A stretch of DNA of 36,617 bases from Pseudomonadota bacterium (GTDB taxonomy: Bacteria > Pseudomonadota > Gammaproteobacteria > Steroidobacterales > Woeseiaceae): assembly GCA_022567295.1 (NCBI GenBank), contig JADFHE010000002.1:119982-156598 (forward strand), read 5' to 3'. Below, piece after piece: positions 16,243-22,350 of this stretch (positions are counted from its first letter, which is position 1; every line of letters begins with the position of its first letter). Below the pieces are notes generated by a model, which ran no database searches, was not told the origin of the DNA, and was given only the letters and a program-made list of their open reading frames with translations. The translations under genes and the position numbers were made by a program.

Positions 16243-17253
16243 ATGTCTCCAACGTTACCATCACAGCAGATCATCGGTGAGGCCCCTGCGTTTCTTGAAA
16301 TGCTCGAGCACGTCTCTCGCGCAGCGCCGCTGTCGAAGCCAGTGTTGGTCGTTGGAGAGCGTGGAACGGGCAAGGAACTCATAGCGTCACGCCTGCACTT
16401 TCTTTCAGATCGCTGGGAACAGCGCATGGTGAAGGTAAATTGCGCAGCTCTTACCGAGTCGATCCTGGAGTCGGAGTTGTTCGGTCATGAGGTCGGTGCA
16501 TTTACCGGGGCGACCAAAACTCATATCGGGCACTTCGAACGCGCTGACGGCGGCACGCTGATTCTCGATGAGCTCGCGTCAATTTCTCTACGCATGCAGG
16601 AAAAGATTCTTCGAACGATTGAGTATGGAGAGGTGCAACGCGTGGGTGGCAGCGAAACGATGATCGTGGACGTGCGCATAGTGGGTGCGACGAATGCCGA
16701 CTTGCAACGGCTGGCCGCTGATGGAAAATTCCGCAAGGATCTACTGGATCGACTCGCTTTCGATGTCATTACTGTGCCACCGTTGCGCGAGCGGATTGAG
16801 GATATCATGCCGCTGGCGCATGCTTTCGCGATCAACATGGCCAGCGAATTGAAGTGGAGCTACTTCCCTGGCTTTAGCTCCCGGGCATCGTCGGCATTGT
16901 TGCGCAACAGATGGCCCGGCAATGTTCGCGAACTCAAGAATACGATTGAACGGACCGTTTATCGATCAGCGGATCAGGAACAACCGATCTCAACGCTGGC
17001 ACTCGATCCGTTCGATTCGCCGTTCAAGATAGACGAGCCAGCGGCACCGATGAGTCCTGCTGCCACGCAACGCCGGCCGCCACTGCTGCCAGCAGACCTG
17101 CAGCAGCGCCTGGTCGATACGGAAATTGATCTGCTAAGCACCGCACTCGAAAAGGCGCGCTTCAATCAGCGCCTGGCAGCGGACTTGCTGGGACTGAGTT
17201 ATCACCAGTTTCGGGGCAAGCTGCGAAAATTCGGTATTCGCAGCAAGCCGTGA
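16243..17253 (+). CDS. pspF: PspF, sigma-54-dependent activator of the phage-shock operon
   Basis: Bacterial enhancer-binding AAA+ ATPase of 336 residues that lacks an N-terminal receiver domain, as PspF does. It remodels sigma-54 RNA polymerase at psp promoters and is held inactive by PspA. Motifs: Walker A GERGTGKE (38-45), ELFGHE, the sigma-54-contacting GAFTGA loop (85-90), Walker B GGTLILDE (103-110), FRKDLLDRLAFDV, RWPGNVRELKN, and a Fis-type helix-turn-helix at the end (AADLLGLSYHQFRGKLRKFGI). Alignment by eye with E. coli PspF is continuous from the GEA(N/P)xFLE start onward. The ATG has no clear Shine-Dalgarno sequence, suggesting low expression. It ends seven bases before the convergent ABC permease stop. 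Confidence 0.96.
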   Translation: MSPTLPSQQIIGEAPAFLEMLEHVSRAAPLSKPVLVVGERGTGKELIASRLHFLSDRWEQRMVKVNCAALTESILESELFGHEVGAFTGATKTHIGHFERADGGTLILDELASISLRMQEKILRTIEYGEVQRVGGSETMIVDVRIVGATNADLQRLAADGKFRKDLLDRLAFDVITVPPLRERIEDIMPLAHAFAINMASELKWSYFPGFSSRASSALLRNRWPGNVRELKNTIERTVYRSADQEQPISTLALDPFDSPFKIDEPAAPMSPAATQRRPPLLPADLQQRLVDTEIDLLSTALEKARFNQRLAADLLGLSYHQFRGKLRKFGIRSKP

Positions 17254-17260
17254 AAATCGA

Positions 17261-18178
17261 CTAACTTTCGCCGCGAAAGCGACGCACGTAAATTGCGCCG
17301 GTCGAAAGCAATCCGCAGACGAGAATGCCCGCCCAAGTAGCCGGGCTCGTGAAAAACTGCACAACATCGATATGGGTCAACAGACTGATCGCGTCCTCTG
17401 CAACGCGCCACTCCTCCTCATCGAAGAAGCGATCCAAATTGTCGGTGCGGATTAGAGGAAAATGATCGCCACGTGCAAGTACCTTTTCTGCAAAAATATG
17501 TGTACCTATAACAATTGGCTCAATTATCCCGATCAGAATCAGTGGCATGAAAGCCATCAAGAGCGGAGACCGCTTTGTGTATGCTGAGACGAGCAAGAAC
17601 CAGCCAATAAAGGGAGACATCCAGATACCGGTCGCCAACAGGGCGATGAAGGCGGCTGCCCAATTATCGAATAACGATACGGACCCCCAGATCAATACGC
17701 TCGCGTCACCGCCCTTCATCGATACCCAGATGCCCATAACAATGAGATTGACTATGTGGGTTCCTATGATTCCAATTACTGCGGCAGTAGGGAGAACCAC
17801 GATCGCGGTTATCAATTTGGAAATAACAGTTTCGGCATCTGTGACCGGCAATGAGCGCCAGAACAATATGCTCTTGTCCTTGCGCTCTGCGTATAGCGAA
17901 TCCAGGCAATAGAACACGGTCAAGATCGCCAAAGCAACTACGAACACCATTGATGTAGTGATGAAGAAAGCCGTCAATGCAGCTATGCGCTCCGGTTCTC
18001 CGACCAGGTTCTGTGCACCAAAAATCGCGAGGTCAAGTTCCGCCGCGAATCCTGACGCGAACACCAACATTGCCAAAACGCCCAGTGTAACGATGCTCGC
18101 AATTGCCATGGGCGTCACATAAATAGAACGGTGCTCCCAGATCTCTCGCTTGATCAGTGCTAGTTGATGAATGATCAT
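17261..18178 (-). CDS. ABC-2 type transporter permease
   Basis: Inner-membrane subunit of 305 residues with about six hydrophobic helices (near 20-43, 68-90, 108-135, 155-180, 185-215 and 280-298) separated by short loops, and one larger extracytoplasmic loop before the last helix. It overlaps the ATPase gene by four bases (ATGA), so the two form one transporter. The regulator gene ahead of them is YtrA-like, as in Bacillus ytr and related loci that respond to cell-wall-active compounds. The exported substrate is unknown; a role in envelope stress would fit but is inference. Confidence 0.9.
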   Translation of the reverse strand: MIIHQLALIKREIWEHRSIYVTPMAIASIVTLGVLAMLVFASGFAAELDLAIFGAQNLVGEPERIAALTAFFITTSMVFVVALAILTVFYCLDSLYAERKDKSILFWRSLPVTDAETVISKLITAIVVLPTAAVIGIIGTHIVNLIVMGIWVSMKGGDASVLIWGSVSLFDNWAAAFIALLATGIWMSPFIGWFLLVSAYTKRSPLLMAFMPLILIGIIEPIVIGTHIFAEKVLARGDHFPLIRTDNLDRFFDEEEWRVAEDAISLLTHIDVVQFFTSPATWAGILVCGLLSTGAIYVRRFRGES

Positions 18179-19032
18179 TTCCTCGCCTCCATAATCTTGG
18201 CGACGAAGAGATCGGCAACTGATGGCGTTCGTAACTCACCAAATTCCTGCAGTTGTTCACGATTAACGCCCTCAAACAGCATGACCGACTTGCCGAACAT
18301 TTGATTCTCCGCAATGGGTCCCAAGCCCCTTGCCCGATCAGCCGCATCGCCTGACGCCGCCACTTCGGTGTAAGTATCAGCAAGCGACTCCATCGGCGAA
18401 TCCAGCAGGATTTTTCCGTCATTGATGAACATGATGTCCGTCAATAAGTTCTCGATTTCCTCGACCTGGTGTGTAGTGATCAGAATCGTGCGCTCCTCAT
18501 CGAAATAATCGTTCAACAGGTTCGCGTAGAACTCTTTCCGGAAAATAATATCGAGACCCAACGTAGGTTCGTCGAGAACCAGCAATTTCGCGTCTATCGA
18601 CATAATGATCGACAAATGCAGCTGCGTGACCATGCCTTTCGACAGTTGCCTAACTTTGGAATTACGGAGAATTTTCGTATGCGTTAATAGTTCTTCCGCA
18701 CGGTGGCGGGAAAAGTTCGGGTGCACAGCCTCAACGTAGTTGAGCAATTGCGAAACCTTCATCCATCGCGGCAATACCGCCACATCCGCGATAAAACATA
18801 TGTTCTGCATCAGTTCCTTGCGTTGCTTGAACGGGTCCAGACCCATTACTGAAAGCTGACCGTCGCAGTCGGTCAAGCCGAGTAACGCCTTGAGCAAGGT
18901 CGTTTTGCCCGCACCGTTCGGCCCGATCAATCCGAGAATCTTGCCGCCCTCAATTTCAAAACTGACGTTGTCGACGGCCCGAATCGAACCGAACCGCTTG
19001 GATACTCCCCGAGCGCTGACCAGGCTAGTCAT
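18175..19032 (-). CDS. ABC transporter ATP-binding protein
   Basis: ATPase subunit of 285 residues. Walker A GPNGAGKTT (37-45), signature LSKGM (130-134), Walker B LLVLDEPT (150-157) and the H-loop His188 in ITTHQ are all present, so hydrolysis should be intact. The signature LSKGM rather than LSGGQ is common in ABC-2 exporters of this group. The ATG at 19032 overlaps the upstream GntR stop (ATGACTAG) and is preceded by GGAGGGGAG; a longer in-frame reading to 19074 would overlap the regulator by 50 bases. It works with the permease that overlaps its 3' end. Confidence 0.94.
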   Translation of the reverse strand: MTSLVSARGVSKRFGSIRAVDNVSFEIEGGKILGLIGPNGAGKTTLLKALLGLTDCDGQLSVMGLDPFKQRKELMQNICFIADVAVLPRWMKVSQLLNYVEAVHPNFSRHRAEELLTHTKILRNSKVRQLSKGMVTQLHLSIIMSIDAKLLVLDEPTLGLDIIFRKEFYANLLNDYFDEERTILITTHQVEEIENLLTDIMFINDGKILLDSPMESLADTYTEVAASGDAADRARGLGPIAENQMFGKSVMLFEGVNREQLQEFGELRTPSVADLFVAKIMEARK

Positions 19033-19417
19033 TCTCCCCTCCAGAATCCGTAGTTGATTTGACTGATTCCGCATCCTTCAGCAGATCTGCCGTATTCAGG
19101 CGCAGACGCTCAATGGTCGCAACAACCTGCGGCCACTCTTTCTCAAGAAACCGCCGCCGCTCGGCCTTCAACAGCCTCGTGCGCGCGCCCTCATTGACGA
19201 ACATTCCTCTGCCACGCTTTTTCTCAACGAGTTTCTCGTCTACCAGTTCCTGGTAGCCCTTGAGAACCGTCAGCGGATTGAGCCTGTATTCCGCTGCAAC
19301 ATTCCTGACCGATGGCAAGGCATCACCGTCGGCCAGCACACCTTCCAGAATCATTGCAACAACCCGATCTCGCAACTGGCGATATATCGGCTGGTCTTCA
19401 TTCCATTTCGGATCCAT
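19025..19417 (-). CDS. GntR-family transcriptional regulator, YtrA-like
   Basis: Repressor-type DNA-binding protein of 130 residues. The N-terminal winged helix-turn-helix is typical of GntR proteins (PIYRQLRDRVVAMILEGVL, then LPSVRNVAAEYRLNPLTVLKGYQEL). The short C-terminal part of about 55 residues, mostly helical, is the hallmark of the YtrA subfamily, which usually controls neighbouring ABC transporter genes and its own synthesis. The ABC ATPase gene overlaps its end by eight bases. A perfect palindrome (CGTGTTGCAACACG) lies 41-54 bp upstream, and a longer palindrome sharing GTGTT/AACAC lies before the next upstream gene, so both are candidate operators. Confidence 0.93.
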   Translation of the reverse strand: MDPKWNEDQPIYRQLRDRVVAMILEGVLADGDALPSVRNVAAEYRLNPLTVLKGYQELVDEKLVEKKRGRGMFVNEGARTRLLKAERRRFLEKEWPQVVATIERLRLNTADLLKDAESVKSTTDSGGEND

Positions 19418-19457
19418 TACTTATCCGTTCCCCATTGCCCGTTGCCTGCAGGTATTG

Positions 19458-19471
19458 CGTGTTGCAACACG
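19458..19471. promoter_or_regulatory. Candidate operator of the YtrA-like regulator (autoregulation)
   Basis: CGTGTTGCAACACG is a perfect 14-bp palindrome about 40 bp upstream of the regulator start codon, sitting between the terminator of the upstream small gene and the regulator. Its GTGTT/AACAC halves recur in the larger palindrome at 19815-19836. No clear -35/-10 pair was found around it, so its position relative to transcription start is unknown. Confidence 0.5.
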
Positions 19472-19472
19472 T

Positions 19473-19504
19473 AAAAAAACGCCGGTCCGGTATCCGGTCC
19501 GGCG
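19473..19504 (-). terminator. Rho-independent terminator after the small membrane protein gene
   Basis: An 11-bp GC-rich stem with one central mismatch (CGCCGGTCCGG / CCGGTCCGGCG, 19480-19490 and 19494-19504) and a three-base loop is followed on the minus strand by seven T residues (19479-19473). It starts 19 bp after the stop of the upstream gene, so the regulator and transporter genes beyond it need read-through or their own promoter. Confidence 0.85.
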
Positions 19505-19523
19505 CAAAAATTCCGTCGCTACT

Positions 19524-19775
19524 TTACTCGTCTTCGCCACGGAAATGACTCAAGTCGGTTACGAGCGCGATAGTGACCTTGAGCGCCTGATTGCCCAAGT
19601 GACCGTCAAAGTTGATAGTGATGCGATCGTCGATGGCTGCTAACGGTGCAACTGACAGCACCTTGTCGGCCTCATAGCCTGTCGCACCGGCTTGCCCTCC
19701 AAGCAATGCCAAAAACATCAGCAGCATGACGGCGAGGCTGACATAGTCGCTAAGTTGTATTAATGGTCTGGGCAT
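19524..19775 (-). CDS. Small membrane-anchored protein of unknown function
   Basis: Unrecognised protein of 83 residues with one hydrophobic stretch (about 10-30) ending near GGQAGA, which could be a signal peptide or an anchor. The following 50 residues are probably periplasmic and contain alternating strands (DRITINFDGHLG, ALKVTIALVTDL). It is bounded by a strong terminator downstream and by a palindromic operator-like promoter upstream. The nearest ribosome-binding candidates are GGAA eight bases before the ATG and a stronger GGAGG 24 bases before it, separated from the ATG by a small hairpin. Its position in front of a YtrA-like regulator and ABC-2 exporter suggests a shared response, but this is inference. 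Confidence 0.7.
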   Translation of the reverse strand: MPRPLIQLSDYVSLAVMLLMFLALLGGQAGATGYEADKVLSVAPLAAIDDRITINFDGHLGNQALKVTIALVTDLSHFRGEDE

Positions 19776-19814
19776 TTGCTGTTTCCGGATCGATTCCGGC
19801 CTCCTAGTGATCTG

Positions 19815-19836
19815 GTGTTATAGTTGACTATAACAC
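19815..19836. promoter_or_regulatory. 22-bp palindrome, candidate YtrA-like operator
   Basis: Perfect 10-bp arms GTGTTATAGT (19815-19824) and ACTATAACAC (19827-19836) flank a TG centre. The outer GTGT and ACAC are 14 bp apart. The Bacillus YtrA operator is reported as inverted AGTGTA/TACACT half-sites with a similar gap, so the pattern fits this regulator family. On the minus strand it covers the -10 element of the promoter for the small membrane protein, as expected for repression. Confidence 0.55.
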
Positions 19837-19854
19837 TAAAACTACGGTTTGCAA
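19827..19854 (-). promoter_or_regulatory. Sigma-70 promoter of the small membrane protein gene
   Basis: On the minus strand, TTGCAA (19854-19849) and TATAGT (19832-19827) are separated by 16 bp. The -10 falls inside the 22-bp palindrome. Transcription would start near 19820, leaving a leader of about 45 nt. Confidence 0.5.
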
Positions 19855-19929
19855 GTCTTTTCTTTGCTCGTTTGTAACCCTGAGGTCACGTCCGGAACGT
19901 TTGTAGGACCATTGAGACGAGGATTTCCA

Positions 19930-20568
19930 ATGGCTGCGAGCAGGCTGGCGCTGGCAAATGAAATGGCATCAGGATCGCCAAGCCTTTGCACGGCCACAAC
20001 GCTGGCCTATGCTCACCCCATGGGCTACATACCCGAAGACAGTGCTCTGATGCTCAGGTACAAAGACGGCGATACGACGGCGTTCGAGACGCTATACCGG
20101 CGCCACAACGACGCGTTGTACCGCTACTTGCTCAGGCGGTGCCAGCATCGGGATACGGCCGAAGATATCTTTCAGGATGTATGGAGCAAAATCATCAAGG
20201 CCCGTGCGGCCTACCGGCCAACGGCAAAGTTCACGACCTTTATGTACCGTGTTGCGCACAACTGTTTTATCGATCATGTACGTCGCAACAAACGCCATGC
20301 ACACAATATTCAGCTCGAGCCCGACCTGCATTCCGACACATCGGAGCTTCCGGACGCGATCGCCGAGCGCAGCCTCGCAAGAGAGCGACTTCTGCTGGCA
20401 TTGCGCGACCTCCCCGACGAGCAGCGGGATGCATTCTTGTTACATGAAGAAGCCGGACTCAGTATCGATCAGATCGCATCTGTTACGGGTAGCAACCGTG
20501 AAACAACAAAAAGCCGGCTGCGCTACGCGGTAAACAAACTCCGTACTGCTATCCAGGAGCCGCAATGA
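19930..20568 (+). CDS. ECF-type RNA polymerase sigma factor
   Basis: Alternative sigma factor of 212 residues. Region 2 is visible from LYRRHNDALYRYLLRR through DIFQDVWSKII to FTTFMYRVAHNCFIDHVRR; region 4 is the helix-turn-helix LSIDQIASVTGSNRETTKSRLRYAVNKLR near the C terminus. I use the ATG at 19930 because GAGGAT lies six bases upstream. An earlier in-frame ATG (19849) falls in promoter DNA of the divergent gene, and a later one at 20020 has no ribosome site but would give a conventional short N terminus. The next gene overlaps by four bases and encodes a single-pass membrane protein, the usual arrangement of ECF sigma and anti-sigma. TGTAACC at 19873-19879 resembles the -35 of some ECF promoters but no -10 was convincing. 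Confidence 0.92.
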   Translation: MAASRLALANEMASGSPSLCTATTLAYAHPMGYIPEDSALMLRYKDGDTTAFETLYRRHNDALYRYLLRRCQHRDTAEDIFQDVWSKIIKARAAYRPTAKFTTFMYRVAHNCFIDHVRRNKRHAHNIQLEPDLHSDTSELPDAIAERSLARERLLLALRDLPDEQRDAFLLHEEAGLSIDQIASVTGSNRETTKSRLRYAVNKLRTAIQEPQ

Positions 20569-21185
20569 CCACCGAGCGAGACAAAGAGGCGATCGACGAG
20601 CTTGTATCCCAGACGTACCGTGAGCATAGCGTCGAGCAAGCACCGGAACGGCTGAATCAGGAGATTCTGAGCCTGGCAGCATACAACGCCAGTCGCGGCA
20701 GCAGGACCAACTTTTTATTCGCAGCGTGGACGAAACCGCTGGCGTGGACCGCGACGATCGGAATAAGCCTCGCTGTCGTTCTCGAACTTTCGCAGGTCCC
20801 CGGAAGTTCCGTCGACATAGCGGCTCCTGCCGCCGAGTCAATTCGTGAGGAATTCGCACGGCAGCGCACGGACGTTTTGGACGAAGCGAGAAAGCAGGCG
20901 TCCCAGGAGTCTGGACAAAACCAGAACGCTAGTCTCGCAGACGAGGTGACGCTGCAGGACGCCGACGTTGCAATCATCGGGAAACAAAACGAATTCAGCA
21001 AATTGGTGCGCCCGGTACCTGCGGCAGAAAAGACGCAGTCCGATGTGGAGCGCCCCTGTGATGCAATTACCCGGGAATCTGCCGAAGACTGGCTGCGATG
21101 CATCGAGGAACTGCGTGAAGCTGGCGCCGTGGATGCGGCCAATCGGGAATACGAGGCGTATTTTCTGGAATACCCTGTCGAATAA
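20565..21185 (+). CDS. Probable membrane anti-sigma factor or partner of the ECF sigma
   Basis: Protein of 206 residues translationally coupled to the sigma gene (ATGA overlap). A cytoplasmic N-terminal part of about 50 residues opens with IDELVSQTYRE and contains AP(E/P)RLNQEIL, followed by one transmembrane segment (about 58-76) and a periplasmic Glu/Gln-rich region. The C-terminal end (SAEDWLRCIEELREAGAVD, then a YEAYFLEYP-like close) follows a pattern common in proteobacterial membrane proteins paired with ECF sigmas. There is no zinc-binding HxxxCxxC motif, so it is not a ZAS-type anti-sigma. Two cysteines in the C-terminal region might form a disulfide. The role is inferred mainly from context. 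Confidence 0.75.
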   Translation: MTTERDKEAIDELVSQTYREHSVEQAPERLNQEILSLAAYNASRGSRTNFLFAAWTKPLAWTATIGISLAVVLELSQVPGSSVDIAAPAAESIREEFARQRTDVLDEARKQASQESGQNQNASLADEVTLQDADVAIIGKQNEFSKLVRPVPAAEKTQSDVERPCDAITRESAEDWLRCIEELREAGAVDAANREYEAYFLEYPVE

Positions 21186-21218
21186 GTAACTAACGCCAGT
21201 GTCTGAAGCTGCTGCCGG

Positions 21219-21227
21219 TGCTAGAAT
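21219..21227 (+). promoter_or_regulatory. Extended -10 promoter candidate upstream of mdh
   Basis: TG-C-TAGAAT forms an extended -10 about 90 bp before the malate dehydrogenase start. The -35 region is poor. The bases from CTAGAATCGCCGG onward recur nearly unchanged upstream of the HMG-CoA synthase gene. Confidence 0.4.
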
Positions 21228-21316
21228 CGCCGGCCCTTGTTACTAAGAACTCCCTGTTCAGAAATCCCGTTTCTACAGCAGGACCAAGCGCAGACATTTC
21301 TGCAGGAATTATTACG

Positions 21317-22294
21317 ATGAAAGCACCGGTTCGCATCACCATTACTGGCGCTGCTGGCCAGATCGGCTATCAGCTTGCCTTCCGTATTGCCTCTGGCCAG
21401 ATGCTCGGCACGGATCAGCCAGTGGTTTTGCAGATGCTCGAGATTCCTCCCGCATTGCCCGCATTGCACGGCGTTGTCATGGAACTCGATGACTGTGCGT
21501 TCGATACTCTCGCTGGCACGGTCGCGACAGACGACCCAAACGTAGCATTCAAAGACAGCGACTACGCATTGCTGGTCGGCGCCAGGCCGCGGGGCCCGGG
21601 GATGGAACGCAAAGATCTATTGGCAGCAAATGCTGCAATATTCTCGGTACAGGGCAAGGCGATGAATGATCACGCCAGCCGCGACATCAAGGTTCTTGTC
21701 GTCGGCAACCCAGCCAACACCAACGCCTTGATCGCCAGCAGCAACGCACCCGACATTAATCCAGGCAACTTCACGGCGATGACTCGTCTGGACCACAACC
21801 GGGCAATAGCACAACTTGCAGCGAAAACGAACAGCCATGTCACCGACATTACCTGCATGACCATCTGGGGAAATCACTCGGCAACGCAATATCCTGACGT
21901 AAAGCACGCCAGTATAGCCGGCAAGAGTGCGGCGAATCTGGTGGACAGAGATTGGCTGGTCAATGAGTTCATTCCTGTCGTGCAGCAGCGCGGTGCAGCG
22001 ATCATCGCGGCGCGCGGTGCTTCCTCAGCCGCTTCTGCAGCTTCCGCCGCTATCGACCACATGCACGATTGGGCGCTGGGCACACCGGACGGTGACTGGG
22101 TCAGCATGGCAATACCGACCGACGGCAGTTACGGCATTGAGCCCGGCATCATTTATTCGTATCCGGTTCGCTGCAGCGACGGCGCGTACCAAATCGTTCA
22201 GGGACTCGACATTGACGATTTCAGCCGCTCACGCATGCTAGCTACCGAAACAGAACTGCGCGAGGAGCGTGCTGCAATCGAGGAACTACTATAA
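21317..22294 (+). CDS. mdh: Malate dehydrogenase
   Basis: Interconverts malate and oxaloacetate with NAD+ in the TCA cycle. The 325-residue protein is of the cytosolic/chloroplast-like MDH group (TGAAGQIGY at 10-18 for NAD binding) rather than the shorter enterobacterial type. Substrate and catalytic residues are present: Arg92 and Arg98 in [13 protein letters not shown], Asn133 region in VVGNPANTN, Arg157 and Asp159 in RLDHNRA, and His187 in IWGNHSA. I chose the ATG at 21317, which has AGGA nine bases upstream; the in-frame ATG at 21218 would add 33 residues overlapping the promoter-like sequence. The FadE gene follows after 56 bp. Confidence 0.96.
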   Translation: MKAPVRITITGAAGQIGYQLAFRIASGQMLGTDQPVVLQMLEIPPALPALHGVVMELDDCAFDTLAGTVATDDPNVAFKDSDYALLVGARPRGPGMERKDLLAANAAIFSVQGKAMNDHASRDIKVLVVGNPANTNALIASSNAPDINPGNFTAMTRLDHNRAIAQLAAKTNSHVTDITCMTIWGNHSATQYPDVKHASIAGKSAANLVDRDWLVNEFIPVVQQRGAAIIAARGASSAASAASAAIDHMHDWALGTPDGDWVSMAIPTDGSYGIEPGIIYSYPVRCSDGAYQIVQGLDIDDFSRSRMLATETELREERAAIEELL

Positions 22295-22350
22295 AGTGAG
22301 TCAAGAGGCTGCATTCATGCGCGGCCATCTGGCTTGAAGAGGTACAGGAA

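Noticed and set aside
19873..19903. Possible autoregulated ECF promoter (TGTAACC with a later CGTTTG)
   Set aside because: Spacing between the two elements is longer than the usual 15-17 bp and the -10 is poor.
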